Source of the DNA: Alectoria sarmentosa
Lineage: Eukaryota > Ascomycota > Lecanoromycetes > Lecanorales > Parmeliaceae
DNA: 64,000 nt
Direction of reading: 5' to 3'
Assembly: GCA_009733775.1 (NCBI GenBank)
Contig: WOGZ01000002.1
Location: 248,001-312,000 of the forward strand
Position 1 is the first letter of the stretch, and each line of letters starts with the position of its first letter. The notes under the pieces are model-generated. The model did not search any database and had not been told where the DNA came from. It saw nothing but the letters and a program-made list of their open reading frames with translations. A program made the position numbers and the translations under genes. This document shows, piece after piece, positions 34,945-47,800 of this stretch.

Positions 34945-36447
34945 ATGCAGCAGGCCTACACCACGCCAGTCCCTATGGTCTCCCATCCTCAACCTCCAGA
35001 TCGCCCCCTCGTCCACCGCCCTGCATCTGTCTCCTCTCGAAGCACCAATACCCGCCGCCATCGCAATACTCGCTCACATACAGGAGGCGTTTCATACAGG
35101 CCACAGAATGAGTTCCCAAATTTCGCCCAGACGGGAGACGTGGAGATAATAATTAATGCCGATGGTCAAGAGAAGCGGTATATGCTACATAGACTGATAC
35201 TGGCGCAATGCTCTGGTTTCTTCGAGACTGGGACGAGCGAGGAGTGGTCGAAAGCGCAGGCACGGGGGCAGAGTTCTGGCCACGGGCCCAGTAACTCACT
35301 GGGGAGGATCAGCGAAGATGACATGGCTGGTAGATCCGCGTTTCCTGGAGGAGGTCGTCTCCAGTGGAGATACGAGCTGGACTGGGGAAACAGAGAGGAC
35401 GAGGTCCCCATGCTGGTCCAGAAGCAACCTCAATCTACACTCTTCGGCGGAGATGCCAGCCAGCCTCCTCCTGTCCCACACAAGCCTCCGCCTCCAGCCT
35501 ACGGATTCCTCCGCTCCATGTCCAACTTCTCGGCTATGCAATCCGCGTCCCATATCTCCAAAGCCAACCCCCACACCCCAGACAGCGACATCGTACGCGA
35601 CTACGACAACCTCTTCCGCATTTTCTACAATTACGCTCCTGCTCTCGATGCCGTCAATATCGCTGAATCATATATCCAATGCAAAAGCCTCCTCACCCTC
35701 GCAGACATGTACGACGCCTTGGAGGTCGTCGGGCCTCGCATCGATCACCATTTGCTACAATTCCAAGGCCGCTTATGGAAACAGATCGCCAAATACCCTC
35801 CCAGCTACCTGAAACTTGGATATCTGGCACGCTCCAAAGTCATTTTCGCAGAAGCGCTGGTGCATGTGGTGGGCCAATGGCCTTCGGGGTCCAGCCAGCT
35901 CAAACACACGGTGCCCCCGGATGTGCTTGAAGTGATAGAAGACAAAGTCGACGAGCTGCAGGAACGGAGGATGAAAACCGAAGCCCGGCTTTTCCGCCTC
36001 ACGCTGACAACGCCAAAGGGAGAACGCGTGACGCCTGCGAACGCTTATATGGACTGGCTTGCTCTGTCCCTCTTCCGACAATGGCTGGCTGAAAGTACTA
36101 CGCCGCCTCCACCACCTATACCCAAGACGCCGGAAGCGCAACAACGGACAGGGTATTCTCAGCCGCCGCCGCTCAGCTCCGGCAACTTGTTCCGCTTGCT
36201 CGGTACGGGTGGGTCTAGCTATCTGGCTCGGGACGAGATGAAGCGGTTTGTGAAATTGAGGCCTGATGATCATCAAAGAGACACGCTGAAGCGATTTGAG
36301 AAAAAGATGGATGAGATCAAAGCGATGGCGCGGGAGATCGTCAGGCCCTTGATGAGGAACTGTCTGGAACTGGACATGGGAAGGGATGGAGGGGGCTTGG
36401 GGTACCTGACGTGCACCAGAATCGACGAAGAGGATTTCCCGTTCTGA
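34945..36447 (+). CDS. BTB/POZ-type domain protein, fungal-specific
   Basis: A single 500-residue reading frame. The N-terminal 60 residues are Pro/Arg/Ser-rich. A BTB-like start follows (GDVEIIINADGQEKRYMLHRLILAQCSGFF), interrupted by a Ser/Gly/Pro-rich insert of about 100 residues. The second half of the fold then appears (DYDNLFRIFYNYAPALDAVNIAESYIQCKSLLTLADMYDALEVV). The C-terminal half has a helical region (LPPDVLEVIEDKVDELQERRMKTEARLFRLTL; DALKRFEKKMDEIKAMAREIVRPLM), probably coiled coil. BTB domains mediate oligomerisation and often recruit substrates to Cul3 ligases; that role is family knowledge, not shown here. An upstream intron in the leader cannot be excluded (CCATGCAG overlaps the start). 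Confidence 0.75.
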   Translation: MQQAYTTPVPMVSHPQPPDRPLVHRPASVSSRSTNTRRHRNTRSHTGGVSYRPQNEFPNFAQTGDVEIIINADGQEKRYMLHRLILAQCSGFFETGTSEEWSKAQARGQSSGHGPSNSLGRISEDDMAGRSAFPGGGRLQWRYELDWGNREDEVPMLVQKQPQSTLFGGDASQPPPVPHKPPPPAYGFLRSMSNFSAMQSASHISKANPHTPDSDIVRDYDNLFRIFYNYAPALDAVNIAESYIQCKSLLTLADMYDALEVVGPRIDHHLLQFQGRLWKQIAKYPPSYLKLGYLARSKVIFAEALVHVVGQWPSGSSQLKHTVPPDVLEVIEDKVDELQERRMKTEARLFRLTLTTPKGERVTPANAYMDWLALSLFRQWLAESTTPPPPPIPKTPEAQQRTGYSQPPPLSSGNLFRLLGTGGSSYLARDEMKRFVKLRPDDHQRDTLKRFEKKMDEIKAMAREIVRPLMRNCLELDMGRDGGGLGYLTCTRIDEEDFPF

Positions 36448-37992
36448 ATGACAAGACGGTATGACGGCGTTATTTTTGCTGCGAATTTTAGCGTTTCGTG
36501 TTGGATATACCCGAGTTTGCAGGGCATATGTCATCGAGTTTGAGTCATCTTTGTTGTTGTTGTCTAGTCTCGACATTGTTACGGGCATACACATATACCT
36601 AATATTCACATCAACACCCTGATATTTCACATGCAACGCGCCCTCGAGCAGCGGTTCTCAACGCTCACAGCAGAGAAAGAGGGACTTGAGGAGTCACTTC
36701 ATGACGCTTTACGTCGCCATGAGGCACGACTCTGAGCTTTGATACCGAGAAGACAACGTCACCTCAAAGGAACACAAGGTAGCCATCAGTCCTGCCAAGC
36801 TGACGCCATCATAGCGACCTTTTCATGCAAATCATCTGTCTTTGAAATACAGGTGATTTCTCACGTATCGCAGGGAATGAACAATTCAAGGGACCAACAA
36901 TCACCTATTCGAAGCCTCAGCCTCGCAACTGTTCCCCAGGGCTCCAAACCTTTCAGAGAGAGAGAGAAATACAACATATCACCCAGGGTGGTTCGAATTT
37001 GCCATCCTGGCCCCATAGATTACGCTCATTACGGCTATTTCGCGGCGCGCCAACTTTGGTCCCAGTCAGTTAGTTGGTTGGGGGACCCAGGTTCTGTTAT
37101 CGTAGGCACACTTGATTTTTTTCTTCTCTTCTCTTCTTCATCGAGAAGGGAGGGGTTCTTGGGTTTGGGAACTTCCCTTGGGTAGTTATTACGATGGTGA
37201 TGGGTGATGGTGAGGTCCTGTTGGGGTTAGGGTTGGGGATTGGGGTGGGCCTTTGGAGGAGTACGGAGCGGTGATATCACATCATGGGAAGCAGGGTGGG
37301 TCTAGGCAAGGCACTTTTGGGAATATTGTTGGCGTAGTTGGCTGATGATTATTGGCAAAATTGGCTGTGGTTCTAAACCCTGACACCCTGTTTCTTTCCC
37401 TGTCGGTTCACGGGGATTGCGTCTGTCACCGTTCACTGCTCTCTCGAGCTCTTCCTTTGCAGAGTTGGCGCGAGGGCCTTAGAAAGATGTAACGAATTTC
37501 CGTCCATACCTCCTCTCTGCCAAGCCTATCGTGTCTCAAAGCCGAACTGGTCTCGCTTCTCTGCGAACATGGTGTATTCTTGTCTCCTCTTCCCAACAAC
37601 CAGACAGGGTTCATTGGCAGACCGACTCCATTGATCGCGCCGGCGCCGCTCCTCATCTTTAGGTGGCTCAAGCGTACTTGACTCTTGTACGAAATGCTTT
37701 CGTTAGGGGAAAGTCTATATTCAGAGGAGCTTTGATTCAGCGTAACTTCCGCTGATGGTTGCTTTGCCTTCCTTCGAAGATTGCTCGCCGTCCTCGGTGT
37801 CTTAGTCCTGCCGGTTCCCACGGTAGCGGTGGTAGGGGCCAAACGGCACCTTTCTTCCGGGAACGGCGGGTGTGCGGTCTTCCCCATTCGCCTCAACAGA
37901 AGGTTCCTTCGCCTTGCTTACAGGCTGAGCCTCAGCTCTACCGCCCCGCCTCTTGTCTCCTTCTGGTTTTTCTTTATCAAGCGTCCGCTTTC
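36448..37992. other. Gene-poor region
   Basis: About 1.5 kb with no convincing gene. A G/T-rich stretch lies at 37195-37260. A minus-strand ORF at 37426-37896 has no recognisable motif and may be degenerate sequence downstream of the zinc-finger remnant. Confidence 0.3.
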
Positions 37993-38412
37993 TTACCGGA
38001 GCTGCCTGCGCAGGCGGTTGTTTTCCACCAGCTCCCGCTTATATTCAGAATATTCGTCACTCTCGCCATCTGACCTCGGGCCCACTTGGACACCAGTACC
38101 CGTAAAGTCTTCGTCGTCTTTCACAGATTGTAATGTAGAGTAATCAGAATGATCAGAGCTGTGGGCAGGGTCGAAGGCGACACCAATTTCGCTTGCAGAA
38201 GCCCTAGCATCGAATACATCTCTGTCGCCATCTTCAGCATCGTCCATCGCAGTTCTCGGCAAGGCGAACAAGGCAAGCTCTTGCAAGTGACAGACCACAT
38301 GGCGTTCATATTGCTCGGACAATTTCGACGTATCTCTGCGGAGAGCGCATACGAAATGTTGTCGATGGTGCTCTGTTGTCTAAGAAGCAGTATGGACATT
38401 CACATGGCTTTC
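37993..38412 (-). pseudogene. Remnant of a fungal C2H2-type protein (C-terminal finger and tail)
   Basis: On the minus strand one frame reads KPCECPYCF, like the first half of a C2H2 finger. A different frame just downstream reads SEQYERHVVCHLQELALFALP. The second motif closely resembles the ...RHLEQLALFALP segment found in many large fungal C2H2/ankyrin-type proteins. The two halves are out of frame and no acceptable intron joins them. No upstream domains are present before the minisatellite at 38538. An acidic, charged tail follows (DDAEDGDRDVFDARAS). This is best read as a decayed gene end. Confidence is limited by the short match. Confidence 0.4.
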
Positions 38413-38537
38413 CTCCCACTGAATTACTGTAGGTGGCGGTGGCAAAGTAACCCTGCCGCCGTCTGTGAGTGATGGCGCGTAGGAAGTCTGGGACATAACT
38501 GAGAGCGACGATGTTGCCTCGAAGTCAATGTTATGGC

Positions 38538-38850
38538 CTTGGTGAGAGATTTTTGGTGTGCCGTCTTGGTGTGCCGCCTTGGTGGGCCGTCTTGGTGGGG
38601 CTTGGCAACGGCTTGGCAAAATTTTGGTGTGCCGCTTTGGTGTGCCGCTTTGGTGTGCCGCCTTGGTGAGAGAATTTTAGGTGTGCCGTCTTGGTGTGCC
38701 GCTTTGGTGTGGCTTGGCAAATTTTTTGGCGTGCCGCTTTGGTGTGCCGTCTTGGTGGGAGATTTTTGGTGTGCCGCCTTGGTGCTTGATGGGGCTTGAC
38801 AAAGGCTTCGCAAATTTCTGGTAGGCAGCCTTGGTGGGTCGTTTTGATGA
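38538..38850. repeat. Minisatellite B, block 1: 13-bp units
   Basis: The plus strand repeats CTTGGTGTGCCGC/T (13 nt), interspersed with CTTGGTGAGAGATTTTTGG-like spacers and GGGCTTGGCAAA elements. Reading frames through it on both strands are long but repetitive and are not taken as genes. Confidence 0.85.
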
Positions 38851-40614
38851 GCCGTCTGGGATTTGAAGTTGTTTATTCTGTTTTACGAGGCCACCTTGAA
38901 GGAAATCATTTCCACTATTAACCAAATCAGATCTGAGCATCAGAAGGATTCGATCACTGATCAACTTCAATATGGGAACATCTTCTTCCCGATACTGGAT
39001 TGCAGTGCCCGAAAATCTCTCTTCGCGTTTCACACCTTTTCACGCATCGGAAGAACCAAGAATCTAGAACTTCTTTCTCAAGACGATCCCTACAATCACC
39101 TCGATCCGCTTTCTAAACTGCCAACCGATATCCCCTTTCTATACAGCATTGGCCACGAAAAAGGGTGCATAGACGATTTCCTGGCAGAAATCATGGCGAA
39201 GAATAAGGGAACAGGGAATAAGAAAGGAAAGAGAGCGATGAGGAAAGCTTAACCTGCAGTCTCGCAAATATCAAACCGATGAACAAGCGAAAAATCGACG
39301 ACATCGAAGTACTATTATAATGAACCGTTGCCGGAGATTGGCAGATCTCTGGATAAAGCAAACGCCGGTGACACGAACCTGTTTCCGCCGACCGGTTTAG
39401 ATCTATCCGACGCCTGAGTAGTGGAAATCATGAAATCGAAGAGATAGAGAAGCCTGCTAATTGCGTATGAAAACCCCCGAAGTCACATCGCGGTTCTGAA
39501 ATTCAACCCAATCTCATCGCCCGTATCAGAGTAGTCAGGACAAGTCTCTTTTGTCCTCAAATTTCGATAGCCCCGACCCTATCCCATGTATATAGTACAT
39601 CGAACCCTGTTCAGCGCTCGAGAAATATGAAGGGAATCACCCCCGAGAATACAATTTCGAATATTCTCGCCTCGCTTCTGCTCGAGATGTTTCGCTTTGA
39701 GTGTACTATAATGATTTCAATCGCGAAGGAAAAGAGGGATGGGTTCATTTCGCACTTCTAAACTTATCACTTTCTAACCATCTGAGTTCATATCTGCGTC
39801 CAAGGTCTCAAGATCTTTGAATCAGTAAAACTCGACTTATTGATTAATTGATTGATTCATTGACTAAGTTATACTGAACACCCCGATGGCTTCACAGGCA
39901 TTCAAGGCCCAGTCAGATAAATTCACGCTCGAGGCTTTCACCCTCGGGATGAATTACTACGCTATTTAAAACAAGCCTTTGAGCTTCAAGCCCCCACAGA
40001 ATAATGATGAAAAGAGCCCTCAGTATCTCAAAATCCTCAATGCCCGGAAGCCTTCAATAGCATCGTCTGAAGAGCAGAAGTCTCCTTTCTATAGCGCTCA
40101 TGAGGGTCGCCGAGAAGCTCGGTACTTTCGAGAGCGCTCTGTAATATGCGGGACACCCTAAATTGAGCTCCCTTCTTGCTGCCTCTCTACTCAAACCATG
40201 AATGAGGCCTTGACGTGTTGTTTCCTGAGGCTATCCCCTCTGTGGGAGCCTTTCAATGTATTTATTCATCTCTTTGCATCGTCGCGATCTCGATCTGCTG
40301 AAGTCCTCGAAGCTTATCGTTTATGCTTTTTCTCTTTAAGTCGCGTCGCGGAGAACGAGAGTGGTGTTGTGGGTCGCTTTAATGGCGATTCACTCGAGGG
40401 ATTGATTGATGTCAATTTCGTGTAAAGGGCTTTCGTCGTAGGTGGATAGCGGCAGTGTTTCCGGGGTTATTCTGCATGCCCGTATCAAATGAAGAGAATT
40501 GGCCGCTCGTTTAGGTGCTGCAGTAGAACTCGACCAGATTGATTGTATTTCAAGAGGTTCGGGAAACGAAGAGATAGATATCAATGACAATTTTAATTGA
40601 TGTCGCTTCATTCG
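38851..40614. other. Gene-poor spacer between minisatellite blocks
   Basis: About 1.8 kb. An ORF of about 129 codons at 38863-39252 opens only on a TTG and ends KKGKRAMRKA; it has no recognisable domain. The rest holds short ORFs and patches rich in TTCGA/TCTCGA. No transposase, RNA gene or clear RIP signature could be made out by eye. Confidence 0.3.
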
Positions 40615-41292
40615 TTTGGTGTGCCGCTCTGGTGAGAGATTTTTAGTGTGCTGTCTTCATGGTGCGCCGCTTTAATGTGCCGCCTTAATGGAAGATTTTT
40701 GGTGTGCCGTCTTGATGTGCCGCTTTGATGAGAGAAATTTTTGATGCGCCGCTTTAATGTGCCGCTTTAATGGAAGATTTTGGATGTGTCGTCTTGGTGA
40801 TGCGCCGCTTTAGTGTGCCGTCTTGGTGAGAGAAATTTTTGGTGTGCCGCCTTGATGTGTCGTCTTGGTGATGCGCCGCTTTAGTGTGCCGTCTTGATGA
40901 GAGATTTTTGATGTGCCGCCTTGGTGCGCCGCCTTGATGAGAGAAATTTGGTGTGCCGCTTTGGTGTGCCGTCTTGGTGTGCCGTCTTGGTGAGAGAAAT
41001 TTGGTGTGCCGTCTTGATGGTGCGCCGCTTTAATGTGCCGCTTTAGTGGAAGATTTTGGGTGTGCCGTCTTGGTGTGCCGCCTTGGTGAGAGAAATTTTT
41101 GGTGTGCCGCCTTGGTGTGCCGTCTTGGTGAGAGATTTTTGGTGTGCCGCCTTGGTGTGCCGCCTTGGTATGCCGTCTTGGTGAGCCGTCTTGGTGAGAG
41201 AAATTTGGTGTGCCGTTTTGGTGTGTCGTCTTGGTGTGCGCCTTTGCCCATGCGATTTAGGGGTGCGGCCCATGCGCTTCTGATGGTGCGCC
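40615..41292. repeat. Minisatellite B, block 2, ending in a patch of minisatellite A
   Basis: Same 13-bp unit as block 1 (CTTGGTGTGCCGC/T and CTTTAATGTGCCGC variants) with regular GAGAGAAATTT spacers. At 41237-41290 the array switches to GCCTTTGCCCATGCGATTT and GGCCCATGCGCTT, the unit of the block at 26.2 kb. Confidence 0.85.
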
Positions 41293-41879
41293 CGTTATTT
41301 GTACTTGGGATTACGCTCACTGAGCTCTGTGACGAAGGAATAGTCTTGGATCTTCAAACCAAGGAAATCGATCTCATGTGGTAGATTCCACAATTTTGAA
41401 TTATGAAATTTGGGTTTTGAGGCTTTTTGTGATTGATTGCAGTTTTAATTTGATTGGTGTGATTGGTGTGGCTGGGTTTGATACAAGATGGATGGATAGA
41501 TGGAAGTGTTTCAAGCGAGTCCGTTGAGTGTTTTGGTGGATTTGTGTTTCTGTGAGGAAAGGGGGGGAGGGGAGTTGGGGGATTGAGGAGAAAGAGAGAC
41601 AGAGAGAGAGATGACATGGCGAGGTGGAGTTTGGGGAAGCAAGAGAGTGTGATGGATTTATTTTCTGAAAGTTCACGAAGAGTAAAGACGGTCTAGAGAA
41701 GATGGTCGCAGTTGATATCCTGCTGCATGTATGCTGAATGTTTTGGACAACGTAGTAGTAGTGGGTTTCCTCTGCAAGACGATTATCAGTATCCATGTTA
41801 TCCACTCTCGGTTCGAAACACATGAGAGAGACGAAACATGGGAGATGAAACCGGTGAGGTCCTTACCATTCCATTCTTT
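41293..41879. other. 3' flank of the NRPS gene
   Basis: About 590 bases between the satellite and the NRPS stop codon. It is T/G-rich on the plus strand, with a G/A-rich tract at 41555-41615. No gene seen. Confidence 0.35.
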
Positions 41880-44800
41880 TCAATCGACATTCAAGACATC
41901 CATTCTTGGCTCCTCCCTCTCAAGACCCTCCACAATCTTCTCCACCTCCCCAGCAATCTCACCCGCAAACGCCCTCACCGCTCCCTCATCCTCCATCAGC
42001 TCTCCATCACACCGGATCCCGAAATCAACGCAGTCGTCCTCGACTCTCCGCACCACATCTAGGTATAAGTTCTTTTCGGCGAGATGTCCCACCTCCAAAG
42101 CATCCACGGCGGTGGTTTTACCATGGTTCGTTGGCTCCGCTGGTGCGGGATCCAGTGGGAGATTTGCTAGCTGATGGGGAATGAAGAGGGGGTCGGAACT
42201 TGTTGTTGTTGTTATTATTGTTGGTGTTGGTGGTGACGGAGCACCGAGCGCGCCCTCATGTGAGAGGATATTCACAAAGGTATTGAAAAGCGGCTTGCCC
42301 CCGCATCCCACCCATTCCAACACCTCATGCAGATAGCTCTGCTCATACTCCACCCTCTCCGCCAAATCAGATTGCAGCCGCTGCGCGCTCTCCAGGACCG
42401 GCCGGTCCAACGCTTCCGGTATGACCACGGGCGTGATGTTCAGACACGGGGCGCATAGCTGGTCGATGCCTTTGAAAGAAGCGGAGCGCCCGGCTTGGTA
42501 TAGGCCAAAGGTTGGGTTCGTGACGGAAGTGTGGCGGGCTAGGGCGCGGGCGTAGGCGAGGAGGATGATTGTGGGGAGGGATGTTGAGGATTGCCGGCAT
42601 GAGGTTTCTAGGGATTGGAGGTTTGGGGTGGCGGATTTGATGGAGATGAAGATTGGGGTGGAGTTGGTAGATGTGGGGACGAGAGTATTGGATTGGGTTA
42701 TTGGTGGTTGGAGGAAGGTTTGTTGGCAGTTTTCCAGGCTTTTGCGCCAGTAGACTTGTTCTGGTTCGGTGCGGATGGTTCGCATGGTGCGGTGGATAAA
42801 TGATTCGAAGCGTGGGGGGAATGGTAGGTGGACGCCATGATATAGTGCGGCGAGATCTTCGATCAGAGTCCGAATTGTCCAAGCGTCGTACGTTGCATGG
42901 TGTAGTTTCAGTACTACAAAGTCTTGAGTACCCCCGCGCACGAGGTGTAGCTTCGATGGAGGACTGAAGAGGTCGAACGGCTCTTTTGCTTCGAGCTTGA
43001 TCTGGTCAATGACTCCGTCTGCAGAATCATCTCGAACCTCTGTATATTTGAAGGTGTCGTCATTGAGGGCCGAACCTTTAAGTACCACCTGGACGGTCTC
43101 TTTGGGCGAGAGAGCGACAAATACCGTGCGCAACACCGAGTGACGCTCCCTCAGCCCTTTCCAAGCGGACCTTAGATCATCCGCATTGAGTCTCCTGGAA
43201 CACTGATATGTCCATGTTGCTTCACACATCGTTCGACGTGACTTCAGCCAACTTGCAAGGTGATATAGTTGACCGGCTAGACAAGGTAAAACATCCTCGA
43301 TGTCCTCATCTTTCACGTCTGCCAAAACTAGAGCTTTTGATCTCAATTCAGTACTGGCCGATGTACTTTGGTTCTTTGCGTAGTTGTTTCGCTCCGGGTT
43401 CCTTTCACGAAGCCGTCTACAAATACCCCCTAAACTGCGTCCTTGCAGAACATCTGCAACGCTCACACCACACCCCTGCTTCCGGCAAGTCGCAGCAACC
43501 TGGATTGCGGAAATGGAATCGAGACCTAGGGCAAATATGCTAGCATTTACTGAAATATTCTCCAAGGAGATTCCAGATACTTCTGAGAGTGCTGTTCGGA
43601 TGGACTCCAAATCCGGTCCTGGATCAATATTGTCTTGTGGAGATGGGCGGCTTTTCTCGCTTCTAATAGCAAGTGGTAGATTCTGAAACGAGTCTGGGAA
43701 CGCCATTACGCTCCGTTGGGGATGTTCGAGAATGTCCTGAAACACCTGCTCAAAAATTGTAAGCCAGACTTGAAGCTGCTCTCGTGTTGTTAGTCCCTTG
43801 CGCGACGTCACTCTTAAGATGATATCTTCTTCCCTTTGTTCGAACTCAAAATTCGTCGAGTATTCTGTGGGGGCAACAACTCCACCAATATCGAGAGAAG
43901 TCCACAGCCCATCTGTGGATGAGACTTTGTTGGCAGTGTTCTGAAAGATGAACAGAGTGTCGAAAAGCTGCGCGTTGGCATCCCCAACCTTCTGCCGCCA
44001 CGCCTGCTGAATTCTTCCCAAAGACACATGTTGATGTGGTTGTGAGTCTCCCGAGGACTGTTGAATTTCGAGGGCCGCACTTTTGTTCGTAATGTAAGTC
44101 TTGTCAAAGACAATGCGTGATGGGACAGTGTTAAATAGCGGTCCGACGACTTCGTCTGCGCTTGGCATAGCAAGCGATCGACCTCCGACCACGTGTCCAA
44201 AGACGACATCTCGACGTCCTGAAACGCAAGCGAGACTCTTCCCATAGGCCAAGAGTGCGACCGTCTGGATAGTTACGCCTAAATCTTTACAGCCTCGAAG
44301 GATAATTTCGACGTTCATTTTGATGGTAGTTCCAATTTCAATCATTTCTGTCTCTGTAGCTTTCTGGGACGGGAATACTTTACTGTTCACAAAACCGTTG
44401 AGTTTTTGTAACCAGAACTCATCGGCGCCCGTATTGCTTTTTGAGATAGCTCTCGCTGCATCACTGAAAGGTGCTCTTGGCGGCAGATCGATGCCTTCAT
44501 AAAGTCTTGCCAGATCCTGGAAGAGGAGATTGATTGACTGGCCGTCGTAGAGACTGTGATGCATCGAGATAACGAACACAGTCTCCGTTGTGGCCTTCAG
44601 AATAGTTGTCTTCCAAGGCGGCTGCTCAAAGTCCGCTGCTTCATGGAATACGGAGAATCTCGTGATATCCATCAGCGAATGAGACATTGAACTTCTGATA
44701 TCGCGTTCTGTCCAAGCGTTTGGACTCTCCTGGTGCACTGCTGCCAGCCACAAGTTTACCGCGCTGAAAATGTGAAAGGAGGTTCGAAGTATCTCTGTCT

Positions 44801-47800
44801 TCACTGTAATACATTCCCAAGCTTGTTTCAGTCTGGGAAGATCGATGTGGTCGGCTAGTCGGACAGCATGGTGGTGAGAATAAAGCCTCCCGTCCGATCC
44901 CAGAGTTTGGGTAAGCATGGAGGACTGCAATGGAGTACAAGCATAGACGTCTGTTACAGTGTCTCGATGGCTCAATTTCGGAATCTTAGGAATGTCGCGC
45001 TTCAGGTCGTCTTCCTGCAGCTGATCTGCGAGCTTGTTGATGCTGTTGATTTGAGGTGGAAGAACATCGATTCTTTGAGCTAGCGCCCCTATACACGAAT
45101 GGCGCATCACGTCCGCTGAAGAGCATTCCATTCCCGAGCGTCTCAGGCGTTCAGCAAATCGAATTGCAGTGATAGAGTCGATTCCGAGACTGAAAAATGA
45201 AGCTCCTTTGGAGATGTCGTCCGCACTTATACCACATACTTCAGCCGCAAGCTCTCGCATCTCCAGCTCTCTCGGCACCCAATGTGACTCGTCCCAAACT
45301 TGCGGCTTCGATCTGAAATCCATAGTGTCGCTTTTCGAGAGGCCTAGATCCTCAGCAGTGATATTTTCTCGTCGAACTAAAGCGCCTAGAAGAAGGTCAA
45401 TACTCTCTAGTAAAGACGCCGCTCTGTCCAAATCTCCAAATTGACGAGAGAAAGTACAATGGGCACGCATCCGGCCAGCTTCATGGTCAGCCTCGAATTC
45501 AATAGAAAACGGAAAGTCGTTGGGCATAGAGCCCTCGAGCTCAGTCCAAAGCTGCGGATGAGGGCTAGGCTTGGAGTCCGTTTTCTGCACATAGGATACT
45601 AGACAGTCAAATAAAGGTTTCTCCGCTCCCAGCCAGCGATGGATATGCCTTAGAGCTGTGTGTTGAAACTCGAGAGATGCAACAAAACCCTGCTGAGCAT
45701 CTTTCACAGTATCTATAATGGTGGAGCAATCCGTGCGGAGATTGACGCGTTGAGGGATGGTTGTTATGCAGGGCGCGACGATGGTATGAGGGTTCTCTAT
45801 CGGCACAGTGCGCCCGGAAAGTATGACGCCGAATACTACATCATGCGTTTTCAGCGTTTGAGCCAAGATGATGCCAAATACTGCCTGAATTGTCGATGTT
45901 AGTGTTCCACTTATGGACGAAGAGAAGTACTCCAATTCTGCAAGCGGACTAGCAAGAGTCCTGTCCACAGTCGAGAAGACACTGTCATTTAGGTTTTCAT
46001 TTGTGGTATCAGCCGGATCTATAATCGAGGTCGTTCTATAATGTGCTAGATAGTCTCTCCAGAAGACTTTGGACGCCTCCTGGTCTTGGGAACATACGTA
46101 TTCAATCATGGTATCAAAAGAGGCATGAGCCGAAGGAATGGCTGAGTGATATCGCGTGTTAAGGTCCCGAAGTACCATGGCGATCGATTCCCCATCATAG
46201 AGTGCATGATGTATCGAAATCAACAATATCGAATTTTTGTCGTCAGAAGGTCGCCGAAACAGGGTCAGCCTCATTGGAGCTTTGCTCGCAATGTCAGAGA
46301 TGATCTCTGTCGCAGACTTACTTTGCTGAAGCTGGGAATCTAAATCAGGGTCTGAGCTAGCAGTCTCTTCCCAAGATACTGATCGGGACTCGTCGTATCC
46401 AAGAACTACTTGGACGAATCCGGTTTCGAATTCTTGGAAGCAAGTCCTCAGAATCTCGTGATCGGCCACTATCTTTGCCCAAGCGCCGTAAAGATGGGCG
46501 CAATCAGTCTCATTAGATAGCCTTAGTGTAATGTGATTCACATAGAGCGCACCACTCTTGTCGTTGAGAGAAGTCGCCACAAGGGTCTCTTGTAAAGGCA
46601 TGCAAGGCTTTACTGCCTGAATGAACGAGTCGCATAGGGTATGGGAGTGAGTGTCACGAAATCTAGATTCAATATCTGCTAGTATTGACCGTGTCCGGGT
46701 AATTTTGTCAATCGGTGCCCCTTTGCTCTGGTCCTTTTGAGGTAACAGAGCCAGCTGTTCTAGAAAAGGGCTTCTCAGAATATTGGAAACTGTGCAGTCA
46801 TATCCTAGCCTTTGCATTTTGATAGCCAGACTGATGGCGCTTAGGCTATCAAGTCCAAGCCGGAAGATGTTGGTACTGTTTGATATCTCAGCTGCATCAA
46901 CAGCTAGGGTACTCATGACTACACTTCGCACATTTCTCTCAGCTTCAGTCAATCCTCGGCGGCTTGACTCTGGCTGATTAGGCTGTTCTGAGGAGGTGTG
47001 GTATATCATGTCCGCAATTGGTATCTCTGCAAACAGAGCTTTGAGGCTCTTCAAATCCGCTTTTCCTGATGACGGAGCCAGGGGTAATTTTGTAAGGGGA
47101 ATAACAACATCAGGAACCATGTAAGTGGGAAGCACTTTTCGGCAACCGGCTTGAATATTGCCTGCAATAGTATAGTCATAGGCAGAGCTAAGGGTCCTGG
47201 GAAGTTCCGAGGCTTTGTTTGAATGCGGCGAGGGAACGACGAAGCTAACAAGTTGTGATTTTGAGAGTTTGGGATGCTGAGCGACCATAGTTACCACGTC
47301 GATCTTACTCAAACCTAGCGTCGAAACGGCTGTTGATCGAATGGCCTCGGTAATCTCCCCTAACTCGAGTCGTTGTCCCCTGACTTTCGTTTGATCGTCC
47401 TCTCGGCGCAAATATTCCAGTGTGTCGTCTGCCATCAAGCGCACTATGTCACCTGTGCGGTACATTCTTTCACCGTTGAAATCATCTACGAATCCTTTCG
47501 CATCCGGGCGATTATGGTAGCCATTTGCGACCAAGTCTCCTGTAAAGCACAGCTCTCCTGCAACGCCACGTAGTGTATACCTATCAGTTCCAGGTACCAA
47601 AACATGAGCAACGGAGTTCCCGTAGGGTTGACCGACGTTCCTCAAATTCGATTGTTGTGTGACTTCTGCAGCGGTACAACCTATCGACATCTCAGTTGGA
47701 CCATATGCATTTACCAAAGTAGCGGTCTCATTGGAGGCCCACGTATCAATAACGCGTTTCGACATTTTTTCGCCTCCGACCCCCAGATAGTGAAGGTCAG

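Noticed and set aside
36981..37010. tRNA-like T-arm (GGTTCGAAT within a stem)
   Set aside because: Only a single hairpin; no matching acceptor, D or anticodon arms upstream.
37195..37260. GGGTTAGGGTTGGGG-like tract resembling telomere repeat
   Set aside because: Only one or two imperfect units in a generally G/T-rich stretch; not a telomere or convincing interstitial telomere.
38424..38813. Repetitive HTKAAHQ-type ORFs (also at 41030-41320)
   Set aside because: Products of minisatellite B, with no non-repetitive coding sequence attached.
38863..39252. 129-codon plus-strand ORF
   Set aside because: Starts only at TTG, emerges from the minisatellite, and shows no recognisable motif.
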